This document shows, one piece after another, positions 25,701 to 33,859 of a DNA stretch of 38,960 nt. Source of the DNA: Pelagicoccus mobilis. Lineage in GTDB: Bacteria > Verrucomicrobiota > Verrucomicrobiia > Opitutales > Opitutaceae. The stretch's first letter is position 1; each line of letters begins with the position of its first letter. The stretch is from contig NZ_JAENIL010000060.1 in NCBI RefSeq assembly GCF_016595505.1, positions 1 through 38,960 of the forward strand, read 5' to 3'. The position numbers and the translations under genes are program-made. The notes below the pieces were generated by a model, which searched no databases, had not been told where the DNA came from, and saw nothing but the letters and a program-made list of their open reading frames with translations.

Positions 25701-25873
25701 CCTACGGAAAAGGGAGTGTAGGCTTGTGATGCGGCAATGGAGACAGGAACCGGTTCAGAGGGAGCTTCCCAAATGCTGACGCTGAGGGGGGCCTTTTCGG
25801 GGTGTATGCGGCTTTTTAGGGCGGTGAGAACGTTCTCAAGCCGCTTTTCGATGACGCTTTGGTCCAAAATCAT
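22706..25873 (-). CDS. GH38 alpha-mannosidase (cytosolic)
   Basis: This is a 1055-residue glycoside hydrolase family 38 alpha-mannosidase. It has no signal peptide, so it acts in the cytosol. After an N-terminal jelly-roll-like part (about residues 1-240) the GH38 domain starts with HAHIDTAWLWP (H257 and D259 are zinc/metal ligands). WVEADCNLASGEALVRQ follows, then DLWLPDVFGYSASLPQI with D369 as the expected nucleophile, then HHTFEWQGIDGSKVLTHF. The helical middle domain (NQFHDIIPGSS) and the C-terminal beta domains are complete. The length is normal for the long, ER/cytosolic-type class. It removes terminal alpha-linked mannose from imported oligosaccharides. It is transcribed divergently from the symporter gene, sharing a 223-bp control region with an operator-like palindrome. 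Confidence 0.93.
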   Translation of the reverse strand: MILDQSVIEKRLENVLTALKSRIHPEKAPLSVSIWEAPSEPVPVSIAASQAYTPFSVGGEWGHMWGTAWMKFEGSVPASWQGKTVSALIELEYEALEGFTVEGLAYQDGKPLVAINVNRNDVPISSDAQANQAVEFLMETAANPAGQLPSLDIWNESDLMPEPGGEKRFTLSRCELAVVDEECQQLYHDFRVLHETMHVLPEENLRKQRIRTGLNQAANFIEAGPAQHAQARELLKPLLDSKNGDTTVTVSAVGHAHIDTAWLWPLRETMRKCARTFSTVLKYMEKYPDYRFSCSQAVQYDWMRQRYPSVYEGIKAKTAAGQWEPVGSMWVEADCNLASGEALVRQILIGKQYFQEAFDYETRDLWLPDVFGYSASLPQIFKLSGIDYFFTQKISWNQTNTFPHHTFEWQGIDGSKVLTHFAPADTYNGNFSAEQIKTSESAFKQKDKSLSVLYPFGFGDGGGGPTVQHIESARRMENLEGLPRVKMEGVKDFFHRLKEETSDLPVWVGELYLELHRGTYTTQAFLKKGNRRNEFALKRCEFLLSLLETLAPEARQTACDLLSQLPAPERAAYDTFEEEENDPIKATLGRAWKLVLLNQFHDIIPGSSIHWVYEDAKKDLETIDALLANLTQAVSEAIAPALATEGMQEPYLLINDLSQARDEQITLANGRLLHATVPAHGYTVIDAAAETTNSDTSESPTVDARENEFVLENQYIKAIVDQNGSVTSLVEKSSGRESIKSGCPGNVFTLHHDQPVFWDAWDVENHADLMSEPLDGPASVTILEQNATQVALQVERSFSKSKLTQKIVLNANSKRLDFVTHADWQESNKLLRVGFPLNLHTYTARCEIQYGHVERPTHRNTSWDWARFEVCAHKWVDLSEFDFGVALLNDCKYGHSIEGSHLRLSLLRAPSWPDPQADIGEHEFTYSLMPHAGDFRTAGVIDEAYRLNQSVQAIPLQQAATTSGEALSGSLLQINSPALICEALKPSEDGKAIVARLYEAWGTRGNAKVKLPTGCKSAEIVNLLEQPLQALPIKNGEVEIEYTPFQIITLKLEIH

Positions 25874-25947
25874 CCTTGGAAATTATATAAAGTGAGGAGC
25901 AAGGCTCTCTTAGGGGAGGTTGACCCGTTAATTGAGGGGGGGGGATT

Positions 25948-26022
25948 GTTTAACCATAATGTTTGCTGCTTTGCCGGAGTTGGATAATCGAGTGGAAGGC
26001 GCCGCGTTCCCATCGGTTAAAC
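25948..26022. repeat. 8-bp inverted repeat in the GH38/symporter divergent promoter region
   Basis: GTTTAACC (25948-25955) is the exact complement of GGTTAAAC (26015-26022), 59 bp apart, just upstream of the operator-like palindrome at 26031. A run of nine G lies at 25936-25944. It may be a regulator half-site pair. The function is not shown. Confidence 0.3.
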
Positions 26023-26030
26023 GAACAAAC

Positions 26031-26044
26031 GTTTACGTGTAAAC
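26031..26044. promoter_or_regulatory. putative LacI-type operator between GH38 and symporter genes
   Basis: GTTTACGTGTAAAC is one base from the perfect palindrome GTTTACGCGTAAAC. It lies 53 bp upstream of the symporter ATG and 158 bp upstream of the GH38 start, in the divergent control region, so one site could control both transcription units, including the LacI gene itself. Confidence 0.62.
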
Positions 26045-26096
26045 TTCAACCAGCGTAGTAAAACCCACCCAAGTAGCAACTGTTGTCCTACCCTTT

Positions 26097-28064
26097 ATGA
26101 CTCAATACCTCAACAACGCGGATCTTATCACGATCGGGCTTTACCTACTTTCGCTCGTGGTCGTCGGAATCTACCTGCAGCGAAGAGCTTCCAATAGTTT
26201 GGAAGATTACATCGTCGGTGGTAAGAAACTGCCGTTCTGGGCACTCGGTACATCGGGCACGGCCCAGTATCTAGATCTCTCTGGTACCGCGGTTGTGGTG
26301 AGCTTCCTTTACTTGGTTGGACCTCAAGGATTTTTCGTGAACTTCCGCGGTCACGTTATTCTGGCCATGGTGATCGTAATGCTCTGGTCGGGCAAATACC
26401 ACAGGCGTTCCGGATGTCTCACTGCTGCGGAGTGGAATCTCTTCCGGTTTGGCGATGGGGCGAGCGGCCGTTTCGCTCAGATAGCGATGGTGGTCTCAGC
26501 GGTGCTGATTACTATGGGCTCGCTGGCCTACCTGATGGTTGGGGCCGGTGTCTTCCTTTCGACTTTCGTTCCGTTTTCCCCAGACCAGTGCGCCTTGGCT
26601 TTGGTCGTGGTTGCTACTCTTTATACGGTTCTCTCCGGATTCTACGGGGTGGTGGTGACGGACGTGATTCAGTCCGTGATCGTTATCTTTGCGGCCTTGC
26701 TGGTTTCGGTATTGGCTTTCAACCATATTGAGAGTTTCGAGGCATTGGCGGCGACCGCGAGCAGCGTTACCGGTTATGACACCTGGTCGCAGGCGGCTCC
26801 GGTCTGGCATGCGGACTTGCCTGCTGGGTATGAGGATTATGAGTACGTATCTTTGTTTGCGGTCTTTTTCATGCTGAGAGCCTTCTTGGTCGGGCTCGGT
26901 ATGGGTAACGAATCAAGGTACATGGGGGCTCGTTCCGACAAGGATACGGTAGCTCTTTCGTTTATCACAACTTCGCTGACCTCTATTCGTTGGCCGATGA
27001 TGATGGGCTTCGCGGTGCTCGGCCTGTTTGCCGTGCAAAATTTCTATCCTGACCAGGATGTGATCTCTTCAGGTGTCGAGATTGTTCGTCAGGCGTATCC
27101 AGATGTCACTGAGGATAAGTGGGGCGCCTTGGTAAGCGATATCGGAAACAATCCGGAGAATTATTCGCCCGCTCTTATTGAATCTTTGAAGAATGCTCTC
27201 GGGGAAAATGGAGATTGGAATCTCAAGCTACAGTTGTTGGGGTATCACGGAACAGTGAACCCGGAGAAGATTCTCCCCACTGTATTGGCTACTATGATAC
27301 CGGCGGGATTCCGAGGATTACTCATTGTTGCTCTTGTGGCCGCTGCGATGTCTACTTTCGATAGCCAAGCGAACTGGGCGGCGGGCCTCTTGAGTAAGGA
27401 CGTTTACCAGAAGTATTTCCGAAAGAAGGCAGGCAGCAAGGAGTTGGTTCTTTCGAGTTACTGCGCCACCGTTTTGATCGTGCTCGTGAGCTTCGTGTTC
27501 ACCTTTGGTATGACAAGTATCAACGATGTCTACAAGTGGATCATCGTCAGTCTGCAAAGTGGTCTGATGGTGCCGACCATTTTGAAATTCTACTGGTGGC
27601 GCTTCAATGGTGCAGGTTTTGCCGGAGGCGTTTTGACGGGAGCTGTCGCTGCAATTGTCCAACGTTTGTATTTCCCTGATCTGCCAGAGATGACCCTGCT
27701 TCTTTACTCTATGAGCTTGGGAGGTCTTGGTTCGGTGATCGGTACCTACATGACGGGGCCGACCGAAGAAAAGGTGTTGAGCCGTTTCTACAACAAGACG
27801 TTGCCGATGGGGGCATGGAAAACCTACAAGGAAAAGCTCACTCCGGAAGTCCGTGCCCGTGCAGAGTCCGAGCATAAGCGTGATATCATGGCGGTTCCTT
27901 TTGCGGCTCTGTGGCAGATTACGCTATTCTTCGCTCCGCTGCTCCTCGTGATTCACCACTTTCAAGGTTTTATTGTCTCAAGCATCACATCTGCCGTGTG
28001 CTTCTTTATCGGATACAAGTTCTGGTATAAGAAACTGCCACCCCCGATGGAGGATGAGAAGTAG
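26097..28064 (+). CDS. sodium:solute symporter (SSS family)
   Basis: This is a 655-residue integral membrane transporter of the SSS family, with roughly 13-15 hydrophobic segments. The N-terminal ITIGLYLLSLVVVGIYLQRRASNSLEDYIVGGKKLPFWALG is the family signature region. Later GLLIVALVAAAMSTFDSQANWAAGLLSKDVYQKYF corresponds to the conserved TM8 block, with Ser/Thr residues near the sodium site. The C-terminus carries extra helices. SSS proteins import sugars, sialic acid and similar small solutes with sodium. It is the first gene of the large plus-strand operon, preceded by an operator-like palindrome, and followed after 25 bp by a sulfatase lacking a signal peptide. Import of a sulfated sugar is an attractive inference. 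Confidence 0.9.
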   Translation: MTQYLNNADLITIGLYLLSLVVVGIYLQRRASNSLEDYIVGGKKLPFWALGTSGTAQYLDLSGTAVVVSFLYLVGPQGFFVNFRGHVILAMVIVMLWSGKYHRRSGCLTAAEWNLFRFGDGASGRFAQIAMVVSAVLITMGSLAYLMVGAGVFLSTFVPFSPDQCALALVVVATLYTVLSGFYGVVVTDVIQSVIVIFAALLVSVLAFNHIESFEALAATASSVTGYDTWSQAAPVWHADLPAGYEDYEYVSLFAVFFMLRAFLVGLGMGNESRYMGARSDKDTVALSFITTSLTSIRWPMMMGFAVLGLFAVQNFYPDQDVISSGVEIVRQAYPDVTEDKWGALVSDIGNNPENYSPALIESLKNALGENGDWNLKLQLLGYHGTVNPEKILPTVLATMIPAGFRGLLIVALVAAAMSTFDSQANWAAGLLSKDVYQKYFRKKAGSKELVLSSYCATVLIVLVSFVFTFGMTSINDVYKWIIVSLQSGLMVPTILKFYWWRFNGAGFAGGVLTGAVAAIVQRLYFPDLPEMTLLLYSMSLGGLGSVIGTYMTGPTEEKVLSRFYNKTLPMGAWKTYKEKLTPEVRARAESEHKRDIMAVPFAALWQITLFFAPLLLVIHHFQGFIVSSITSAVCFFIGYKFWYKKLPPPMEDEK

Positions 28065-28089
28065 CCTATTCTTTTAGTTTTCTGCCCAT

Positions 28090-29601
28090 ATGATATCAGC
28101 TGCCAAAAAACGCCCTAATATCCTCCTGATTACAACGGATCAGCAACGTGCTGACCACGTTGGATTGGGAGGCCTAACCCATGTCGAAACGCCAAATATG
28201 GATCGTATCGGAAGAATGGGTGCTCATTTCGAGCGGGCGTATACGGTTTCACCCATTTGTGTGCCGACACGGGTGTCGCTCTTGACGGGACAGTATCCAT
28301 CTTCTCATGGCGCTTATTCGATCGGTGTGACTGCGGATCCGTTTCCGGCGACTCTGTTCACTAAGGCGCTGCGGGATTCGGGCTACTATCTTTCTCTCTT
28401 TGGTAAGTCTCACTTTGTGGCTCGACCAGATGAGGAGTGTCATATCAGCGGGGGATACGATACGGACGACTCGTTTTACCAGAATGGTCCTACACCGTAC
28501 CTCGATTTCCACGAGTTCGAAGGCAGTACAGGGCATACAATCAATACTGTACCGAGCATGCACTACAAAGCCTTCCTTGAGAAGGCGGGTGCTGACTACA
28601 AGAAGTGGTTTCCACAGATGTCCCCTGGCTACGACCACGAAGTTTGTGGCCCTTGGGACATCCCGGAGAAATTTCATGATACCACTTGGGTCGCGGATTT
28701 GACGGAGGGTTTTATCGAGCGTCGTAAAGATGCAGGTGAGCCGTGGTTTTGCTGGGCGAGTTTCCAGGATCCACATGAACCCTTCGTTTGTCCGGAACCT
28801 TGGTACTCAAGCGTATCAGATGAAAACTTACCGATCCTTCCTGGATACAAGGAAGGCGAGTTTGATGACCGGATCGATACCTATCGAAATGGATACGAAA
28901 AACACTGGGAAGCCTACGATGAAGGCAACGGTGTACCGTGTGTCGGCGGGCGAGTCGGTTGGGACGAAAAGAAGGAGAACGCGATGCGTGCCACTTTGGG
29001 CATGCTTAAGTTTCTAGATCATCGCCTCGGCACCATTTTGGAGAAATTGGAGAAGACCGGTCAGCTGGAGAATACGCTAATCATTTTCACGAGTGACCAC
29101 GGAGAGCTGCACGGACACCATGGAATATGGGGGAAAGGGGCGCTTGCGTTTGAAGATTGCCAACGAGTACCTCTGCTGATCGCTGGGCCAGGTGTAAAAA
29201 AACGTGAGGAAAGCAGCCATTCACTCATCAGTTTGGTGGATCTCCCAAGGACTTGCTTAGATTTCGCCGGAGTGCCGATACCACAAGGAATGCAGGGTGT
29301 TAATCAGGCACCGATGTTGATGGGGGAGGTTGAAGAAGTGCGAGATGCCGTTCTTGTGGAATGCCATCCAACTCGAAAATCCTTGGCGAACCACACGCTG
29401 ATTACTGATGACTGGAAGCTCGTGGTGTATCGGAATTCTGAAGAGGGCGAACTCTACTGCCTCGAATCAGATCCAGATCAAAGTCGAAACTTGTGGGATA
29501 AAAATGAATACGCAGATGTTAAGGCGAAACTGTTGTTACGACTGACGCGCCTGAATATCCAAAGAGAAGGAGAGAAGGCTCCGCGAAACACCTTCGGCTA
29601 G
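28090..29601 (+). CDS. sulfatase without signal peptide, probably cytoplasmic
   Basis: This is a 503-residue type I sulfatase. The start ATG 28090 puts KKRPNILLITTDQQ within 18 residues of the N-terminus, so there is no room for a signal peptide. No plausible longer start exists, because the previous gene ends 25 bp upstream. The catalytic cysteine is C57 in CVPTR (Thr instead of the more common Ser, still permitted) followed by LLTG. D17 and Q18 lie in the first metal site, and FTSDHGELHGHHGIWGKG is the second. The C-terminus carries the usual YCLESDPDQSRNLWD block. A cytosolic location, next to a symporter and GH38, suggests desulfation of imported small sugars. The substrate is unknown. 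Confidence 0.9.
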   Translation: MISAAKKRPNILLITTDQQRADHVGLGGLTHVETPNMDRIGRMGAHFERAYTVSPICVPTRVSLLTGQYPSSHGAYSIGVTADPFPATLFTKALRDSGYYLSLFGKSHFVARPDEECHISGGYDTDDSFYQNGPTPYLDFHEFEGSTGHTINTVPSMHYKAFLEKAGADYKKWFPQMSPGYDHEVCGPWDIPEKFHDTTWVADLTEGFIERRKDAGEPWFCWASFQDPHEPFVCPEPWYSSVSDENLPILPGYKEGEFDDRIDTYRNGYEKHWEAYDEGNGVPCVGGRVGWDEKKENAMRATLGMLKFLDHRLGTILEKLEKTGQLENTLIIFTSDHGELHGHHGIWGKGALAFEDCQRVPLLIAGPGVKKREESSHSLISLVDLPRTCLDFAGVPIPQGMQGVNQAPMLMGEVEEVRDAVLVECHPTRKSLANHTLITDDWKLVVYRNSEEGELYCLESDPDQSRNLWDKNEYADVKAKLLLRLTRLNIQREGEKAPRNTFG

Positions 29602-29608
29602 ACCAATT

Positions 29609-29670
29609 ACGCAGTTGTCGCACTGGATCCTAATGGGGTGAAACCGACCCCATCATTAGACGAATTGCGT
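29609..29670 (+). other. extended stem-loop in 218-bp gap before the FucP-like gene
   Basis: Outer arms ACGCAGTT (29609-29616) and AATTGCGT (29663-29670) pair over 8 bp with one G-U. Inside, CTAATGGGGT (29630-29639) pairs with ACCCCATCATTAG (29647-29659) with a two-base bulge and a 7-nt loop. There is no T tract, so it is not a classical terminator. It could be a processing site, an attenuator or a REP-like element. The rest of the gap (29671-29819) shows nothing I recognise. Confidence 0.4.
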
Positions 29671-29819
29671 CCGGGCATTGTGTAAGACGAGACAGAACAA
29701 ATTTAGAGAAAAAGATAAGGTTCCGCAGCAGAGCGGAGTATCAAAGTAAGAAAACTGAGAACACCGCCGAGCATAGAACTTCAATAGAGACTTTTTTGAA
29801 AATTCCAGAATCCCAGACC

Positions 29820-31274
29820 ATGAGTACTGAAAATACCGCAAACCAATATCGACGGCCATTCGTGACCATCACCTTGCTCTTCTTCCTGTGGGGCTTCATC
29901 ACGGTGATGAACGACGTCTTGATCCCGTATCTCAAAGAGAGCTTCAGCTTGACCTTCTTCCAAGCGAGCTTGGTTCAGTTTGCCTTTTTCGGGGCCTTTT
30001 TCTGTGTTTCGCTGATCTATTACCTCGTTTCGCTGGCCAGTGGAGATCCGATCAATCGACTCGGGTACAAGGCGGGTATTATCGTCGCATTGCTCATTTG
30101 TGGAGCAGGGTGTGTCTTGTTCTATCCTGCGGCTGAGTTTCAGAAGTATGGCTTTTTTCTAGGAGCTCTGTTCCTGCTCGCCACTGGGGTAACGCTTTTA
30201 CAGATCGCAGCCAATCCGTACGCTGCTATTCTTGGGAAACCGGAGACCGCTTCTAGCCGCCTGAATCTGGCTCAAGGGGTAAATTCCTTGGGGACTACCT
30301 TGGCTCCAATCGCAGGTGGCCTTTTGCTCTACAAGGTGTTCGTGACCGGAGACGAGGTTACGATCGATTCCATCAAGCTGCCGTACGTGCTCTATGGGGC
30401 GCTTTTTGTCGGTCTTGCGGTAATTGTCTGGAAGAGCCATCTCCCGAAATTCTCTAACGAAGAAAAGGTGGAAGGCGGTATGGGTGCCTTGAAGTTCAGC
30501 CACCTCCGCTACGGTATGATCGCGATCTTTATGTATGTCGGAGGGGAAGTTGCGATCGGGAGCTTCCTGGTGAATTTCATTATGGATGAAGCCGTCATGG
30601 GATTGGAGGAGTCAACCGCAGCCCTCTATCTCGCTTACTACTGGGGGGGCGCAATGATCGGTCGTTTGTGTGGTGCTATTTCTCTCAGTGATATCGCAAG
30701 CCAGTCGAAGAAGTATGGATACATGGCCGTTACCGCAGTTGTAGTGTTCTTTGTTGTTTATGTTGTGACTGCTATTCGACTGGACGATGGCGAGTTTTCC
30801 ATGGTCTTCATGACGCCTGCACAGATTCTGCCATTCCTGCTCATGATCGTGCTCAATTTCGTTGCCTTCATCTTCGGCCGTGGAAATGCCGCTCGAGCTC
30901 TTGGAGTATTCTCGATCTGTTTGATCGTATTGCTTTGCCTCGCTGCGTTTACGGGAGGCCCGATCGCTTTCTGGGCTGCACTAGGAACTGGTCTTTTCAA
31001 TTCCATCATGTGGTCGAATATTTTTACGTTGGCGATCAAGGATCTGAAGCAGTACACCTCACAAGGGTCATCGCTCCTAGTAATGATGATTGTCGGTGGA
31101 GCGTTGGTTCCTCCATTGATGGGGAAGGCAGCGGATGTATTTGGAATACAACTATCGTTCGCAGTGCCAATTATTAACTACGTCTATATCGCCTTCTACG
31201 GTTTTGTGGGACACAAGATCGTGAAGTCGGAAATTGAAGCGATGAAGCCTGTCGCAGAGGAAATTAAAGTATGA
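29820..31274 (+). CDS. FucP-type MFS sugar:proton symporter (FHS family)
   Basis: This is a 484-residue membrane transporter with 12 predicted helices. The ATG at 29820 is preferred to an upstream TTG (29796) because MSTENTANQYRRPFVTITLLFFLWGFITVMNDVLIPYLK matches the usual start of the fucose/glucose/galactose permease family. GANPYAAILGKPETASSRLNLAQG-like residues (here ANPYAAILG and SSRLNLAQGVNSLGTTLAP) are the family signature. FHS members import hexoses such as fucose, galactose, glucose or mannose with protons. Its stop overlaps the ROK kinase start by four bases (ATGA), so transport and phosphorylation of the same sugar are probably coupled. Mannose is the likely substrate from context. 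Confidence 0.88.
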   Translation: MSTENTANQYRRPFVTITLLFFLWGFITVMNDVLIPYLKESFSLTFFQASLVQFAFFGAFFCVSLIYYLVSLASGDPINRLGYKAGIIVALLICGAGCVLFYPAAEFQKYGFFLGALFLLATGVTLLQIAANPYAAILGKPETASSRLNLAQGVNSLGTTLAPIAGGLLLYKVFVTGDEVTIDSIKLPYVLYGALFVGLAVIVWKSHLPKFSNEEKVEGGMGALKFSHLRYGMIAIFMYVGGEVAIGSFLVNFIMDEAVMGLEESTAALYLAYYWGGAMIGRLCGAISLSDIASQSKKYGYMAVTAVVVFFVVYVVTAIRLDDGEFSMVFMTPAQILPFLLMIVLNFVAFIFGRGNAARALGVFSICLIVLLCLAAFTGGPIAFWAALGTGLFNSIMWSNIFTLAIKDLKQYTSQGSSLLVMMIVGGALVPPLMGKAADVFGIQLSFAVPIINYVYIAFYGFVGHKIVKSEIEAMKPVAEEIKV

Positions 31275-32404
31275 ACTACGAGAACGACGAGAGAATCGTT
31301 CTAACCTTGGATGCCGGAGGTACGAATTTCGTATTCTCTGCCATCCAAGCGAATAGGTCGGTTGTCGATCCAGTGGTACTCCCTGCGGAGGCCGAGGATC
31401 TAGAGCGTAGTCTGGCGACTATAGAACAAGGTTTTCGCTTGGTTGCGGGCTCACTTGCCACATCGCCTTCGGCCATCAGCTTCGCGTTTCCAGGTCCTGC
31501 GGATTATCCGCGCGGTGTTATCGACAATGTGGGGAACTTGCCCGCATTCGCTGGAGGTGTGCCGCTGGGACCTTGGTTGGAGAAACGGTTCGGGCTTCCT
31601 GTATTCATAAATAATGACGGTGACCTTTTCGTTTACGGTGAAGCGATTGCCGGTCTATTGCCAAAGGTGAACGACATGCTGAAGAGAGCGCAAAGCCCGA
31701 AACGGTATCAGACTCTCTTTGGAATCACCTTGGGAACGGGCTTTGGGGGCGGACTGGTGCACCGGAATCGCCTATTCATTGGCGACAATTCAAACGCGAC
31801 CGAGATATGGCTGATGCGCAACAAAGTGCGTCCCAGTTGCCTCTCGGAAGACGGCGCTAGTATTCGTGCGGTGCGAAACGCGTATGCCCGTTTGGCTGGA
31901 ATCGACTCCAACGATGCTCCTTCGCCGAAGGAGATTAGCGATATCGCCATGGGAAGGCGTGAAGGTGTCAAAGTTGCTGCTTTAGAATCCTACCGTGAAC
32001 TGGGAGAAGTTGTCGGAGACGCTTTGGCCAATGCGCTGACCTTGTTTGATGGCCTCGTGGTTATCGGAGGAGGGCTATCCAATTCCTACCCTCTGTTTGT
32101 TCCTGCTTTGCTTAAAGAACTCAATGGTGAGATCGAGAATTATGACGGGAAGTCGCTTCCTCGCATTGTCCAGAAGTCGTTCGATTTAGAGGATGACGGA
32201 CAGCTGTCTGTTTTCCTGGAGGGCGATCAAAAAGAGATTTTGATGCCGGGAGGTGACGAGTCCATGCTCTACGATCCTATGAAGCGAATCGGAATTGGCA
32301 GGTCGGTACTCGGTACGAGTGAGGCGGTTGCGATCGGCGCATACGCTTTTGCTCTAAACGAATTGGATACTGCTCAGATAGAGCTTCAACTTCAGAGCCT
32401 GTAG
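31271..32404 (+). CDS. ROK-family sugar kinase, probable mannokinase or hexokinase
   Basis: This is a 377-residue cytoplasmic kinase. The ATP-binding loop DAGGTN is at residues 14-19, the catalytic Asp is D116 in INNDGDL, and FGITLGTGFGGGLV is the second phosphate loop. The usual ROK zinc motif with three closely spaced cysteines is not seen, so it is a divergent, zinc-independent type. A long C-terminal segment (about residues 275-345, with YDGKSLPRIVQ) makes it larger than typical 300-residue ROK kinases. It overlaps the FucP-like gene by four bases. Phosphorylation of mannose to mannose-6-phosphate is inferred from the alpha-mannosidases in the same operon. It is followed after 4 bp by a sulfatase gene. 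Confidence 0.82.
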   Translation: MNYENDERIVLTLDAGGTNFVFSAIQANRSVVDPVVLPAEAEDLERSLATIEQGFRLVAGSLATSPSAISFAFPGPADYPRGVIDNVGNLPAFAGGVPLGPWLEKRFGLPVFINNDGDLFVYGEAIAGLLPKVNDMLKRAQSPKRYQTLFGITLGTGFGGGLVHRNRLFIGDNSNATEIWLMRNKVRPSCLSEDGASIRAVRNAYARLAGIDSNDAPSPKEISDIAMGRREGVKVAALESYRELGEVVGDALANALTLFDGLVVIGGGLSNSYPLFVPALLKELNGEIENYDGKSLPRIVQKSFDLEDDGQLSVFLEGDQKEILMPGGDESMLYDPMKRIGIGRSVLGTSEAVAIGAYAFALNELDTAQIELQLQSL

Positions 32405-32408
32405 AGTC

Positions 32409-33773
32409 ATGAGAGTAGCGAAATTAATCCTAACGGGGCTGGTCAGCCTGTCCGTCAGTGTTGTTGCCTTCGCAAAGGCTGAGAAACCGAATATCATTTT
32501 CATCCTAGCGGATGACTTGGGGTATGGCGATCTGGGTGTAACTGGTCACCCTTATGCGATGTCTCCGAATCTCGACCGTTTGGCGAGCGAGGGGCTCCGG
32601 ATCGAAAATGCCTATGTCTCTGGGGCCTGGTGTTCTCCGAGTCGTGCGGCTCTCATGGGGGGCGTGTATCCAGCGCGTGAATTCAATGTTACGCATACTC
32701 TCGATTACAACAAGCCAAGCATGACCAGTGTCTTGAAGGACGCGGGGTATACGACGGCGCACTATGGAAAGTGGCACATCGGACCTAAGCGAGAGGGGCC
32801 TACTCCTGACATGTATGGTATCGACGAAGCCTTTATCACGAACGGGACAGGACCGACTTGGCCAAAGGAGGCTCGGAAGGATCCGCACTATCGCGAGAAG
32901 ACAACCCCGCACTATGTGGATCTGACGATCGACTTCATGGAACGACACCAGGATAAGCCGTTTTTTGTGAACCTATGGGTGTATCCGACCCATTCCTACA
33001 TCAATCCTACTAAGGAACAGCTAGCGGTGTACAAAGACTTGGAGGTGGAAATCAACGACTTCGAGAATCCGCTGCAAAGGGAGTTTCTGGAGTTCGTGTC
33101 TCAGCATGGTGATATTCAGGACGCGATGCGGGCTTACTGCGCGGACGTGACTGCTCTGGATACGGAGATGGGCCGGTTGTTTGACGCTCTCGATGAGTTG
33201 GGACTAACTGAGAACACGATTGTCATTTTCACGAGCGATAATGGTCCAGGGCCGATTGGAACTGAGGAAAGTATCATTAGGCGGTATGGAGAGCGTCCGA
33301 CGCTATTGAACAACGTCGGTTCCTCTGGCCCGTTTCGCGATCGTAAGATTTCTTTGAATGATGGAGGGACGCGCGTCCCGTTTATTGTCCGTTGGCCTGC
33401 GAAGATTGCGGCGGGGCGTTTCGACCAAAGTACGCTGTTCGGGGGCGTCGATTTGATGCCGACGCTAGCGTCGATCGCCGGAGCGGAAGTGCCGAAGAAC
33501 ATCGATGGGGAGGACCTCAGCCAGCGTCTGGTGACAGGCGAGGGGAAAAATCGCAGTCTGCCGCTCTACTGGAATGATCGCCCTGGTTGGTCGACAATGC
33601 GTGACAAGCAATGGAAAGCCCATTTGCAAAAAGGTGAGTTTCGCTTGTTTGATATCATAAAGGATCCGTCGGAGAGTAGTGACGTTTCCAAGCAGAATCC
33701 TGAAGTGTCTGACAAATATCTACGTGCCCTGAGAAAATGGGAAGCGGTCCTGCCAAAACAAAAGAAGAAGTGA
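32409..33773 (+). CDS. exported sulfatase (family S1)
   Basis: This is a 454-residue type I sulfatase with a Sec signal peptide (residues 1-23, VVAFAKA). Metal-site D35-D36 lie in ILADDLGYGD, the formylglycine cysteine is C75 in CSPSR followed by AALMGG, and FTSDNGPGP supplies the second metal site. HYGKWHIG contains the conserved active-site Lys and His. This arylsulfatase-like layout is different from the iduronate-2-sulfatase-like pair at 208 and 33860. It starts 4 bp behind the ROK kinase stop, so it is translationally linked to the sugar-uptake genes. The substrate is unknown. Confidence 0.92.
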   Translation: MRVAKLILTGLVSLSVSVVAFAKAEKPNIIFILADDLGYGDLGVTGHPYAMSPNLDRLASEGLRIENAYVSGAWCSPSRAALMGGVYPAREFNVTHTLDYNKPSMTSVLKDAGYTTAHYGKWHIGPKREGPTPDMYGIDEAFITNGTGPTWPKEARKDPHYREKTTPHYVDLTIDFMERHQDKPFFVNLWVYPTHSYINPTKEQLAVYKDLEVEINDFENPLQREFLEFVSQHGDIQDAMRAYCADVTALDTEMGRLFDALDELGLTENTIVIFTSDNGPGPIGTEESIIRRYGERPTLLNNVGSSGPFRDRKISLNDGGTRVPFIVRWPAKIAAGRFDQSTLFGGVDLMPTLASIAGAEVPKNIDGEDLSQRLVTGEGKNRSLPLYWNDRPGWSTMRDKQWKAHLQKGEFRLFDIIKDPSESSDVSKQNPEVSDKYLRALRKWEAVLPKQKKK

Positions 33774-33859
33774 AGTCCCATTTCTGACACAAGCAACGAT
33801 AACTCCAAGATATAACTACGACCTCAAGAAGAGAACTCTCTAAGGAGGAGCAATTTGAA

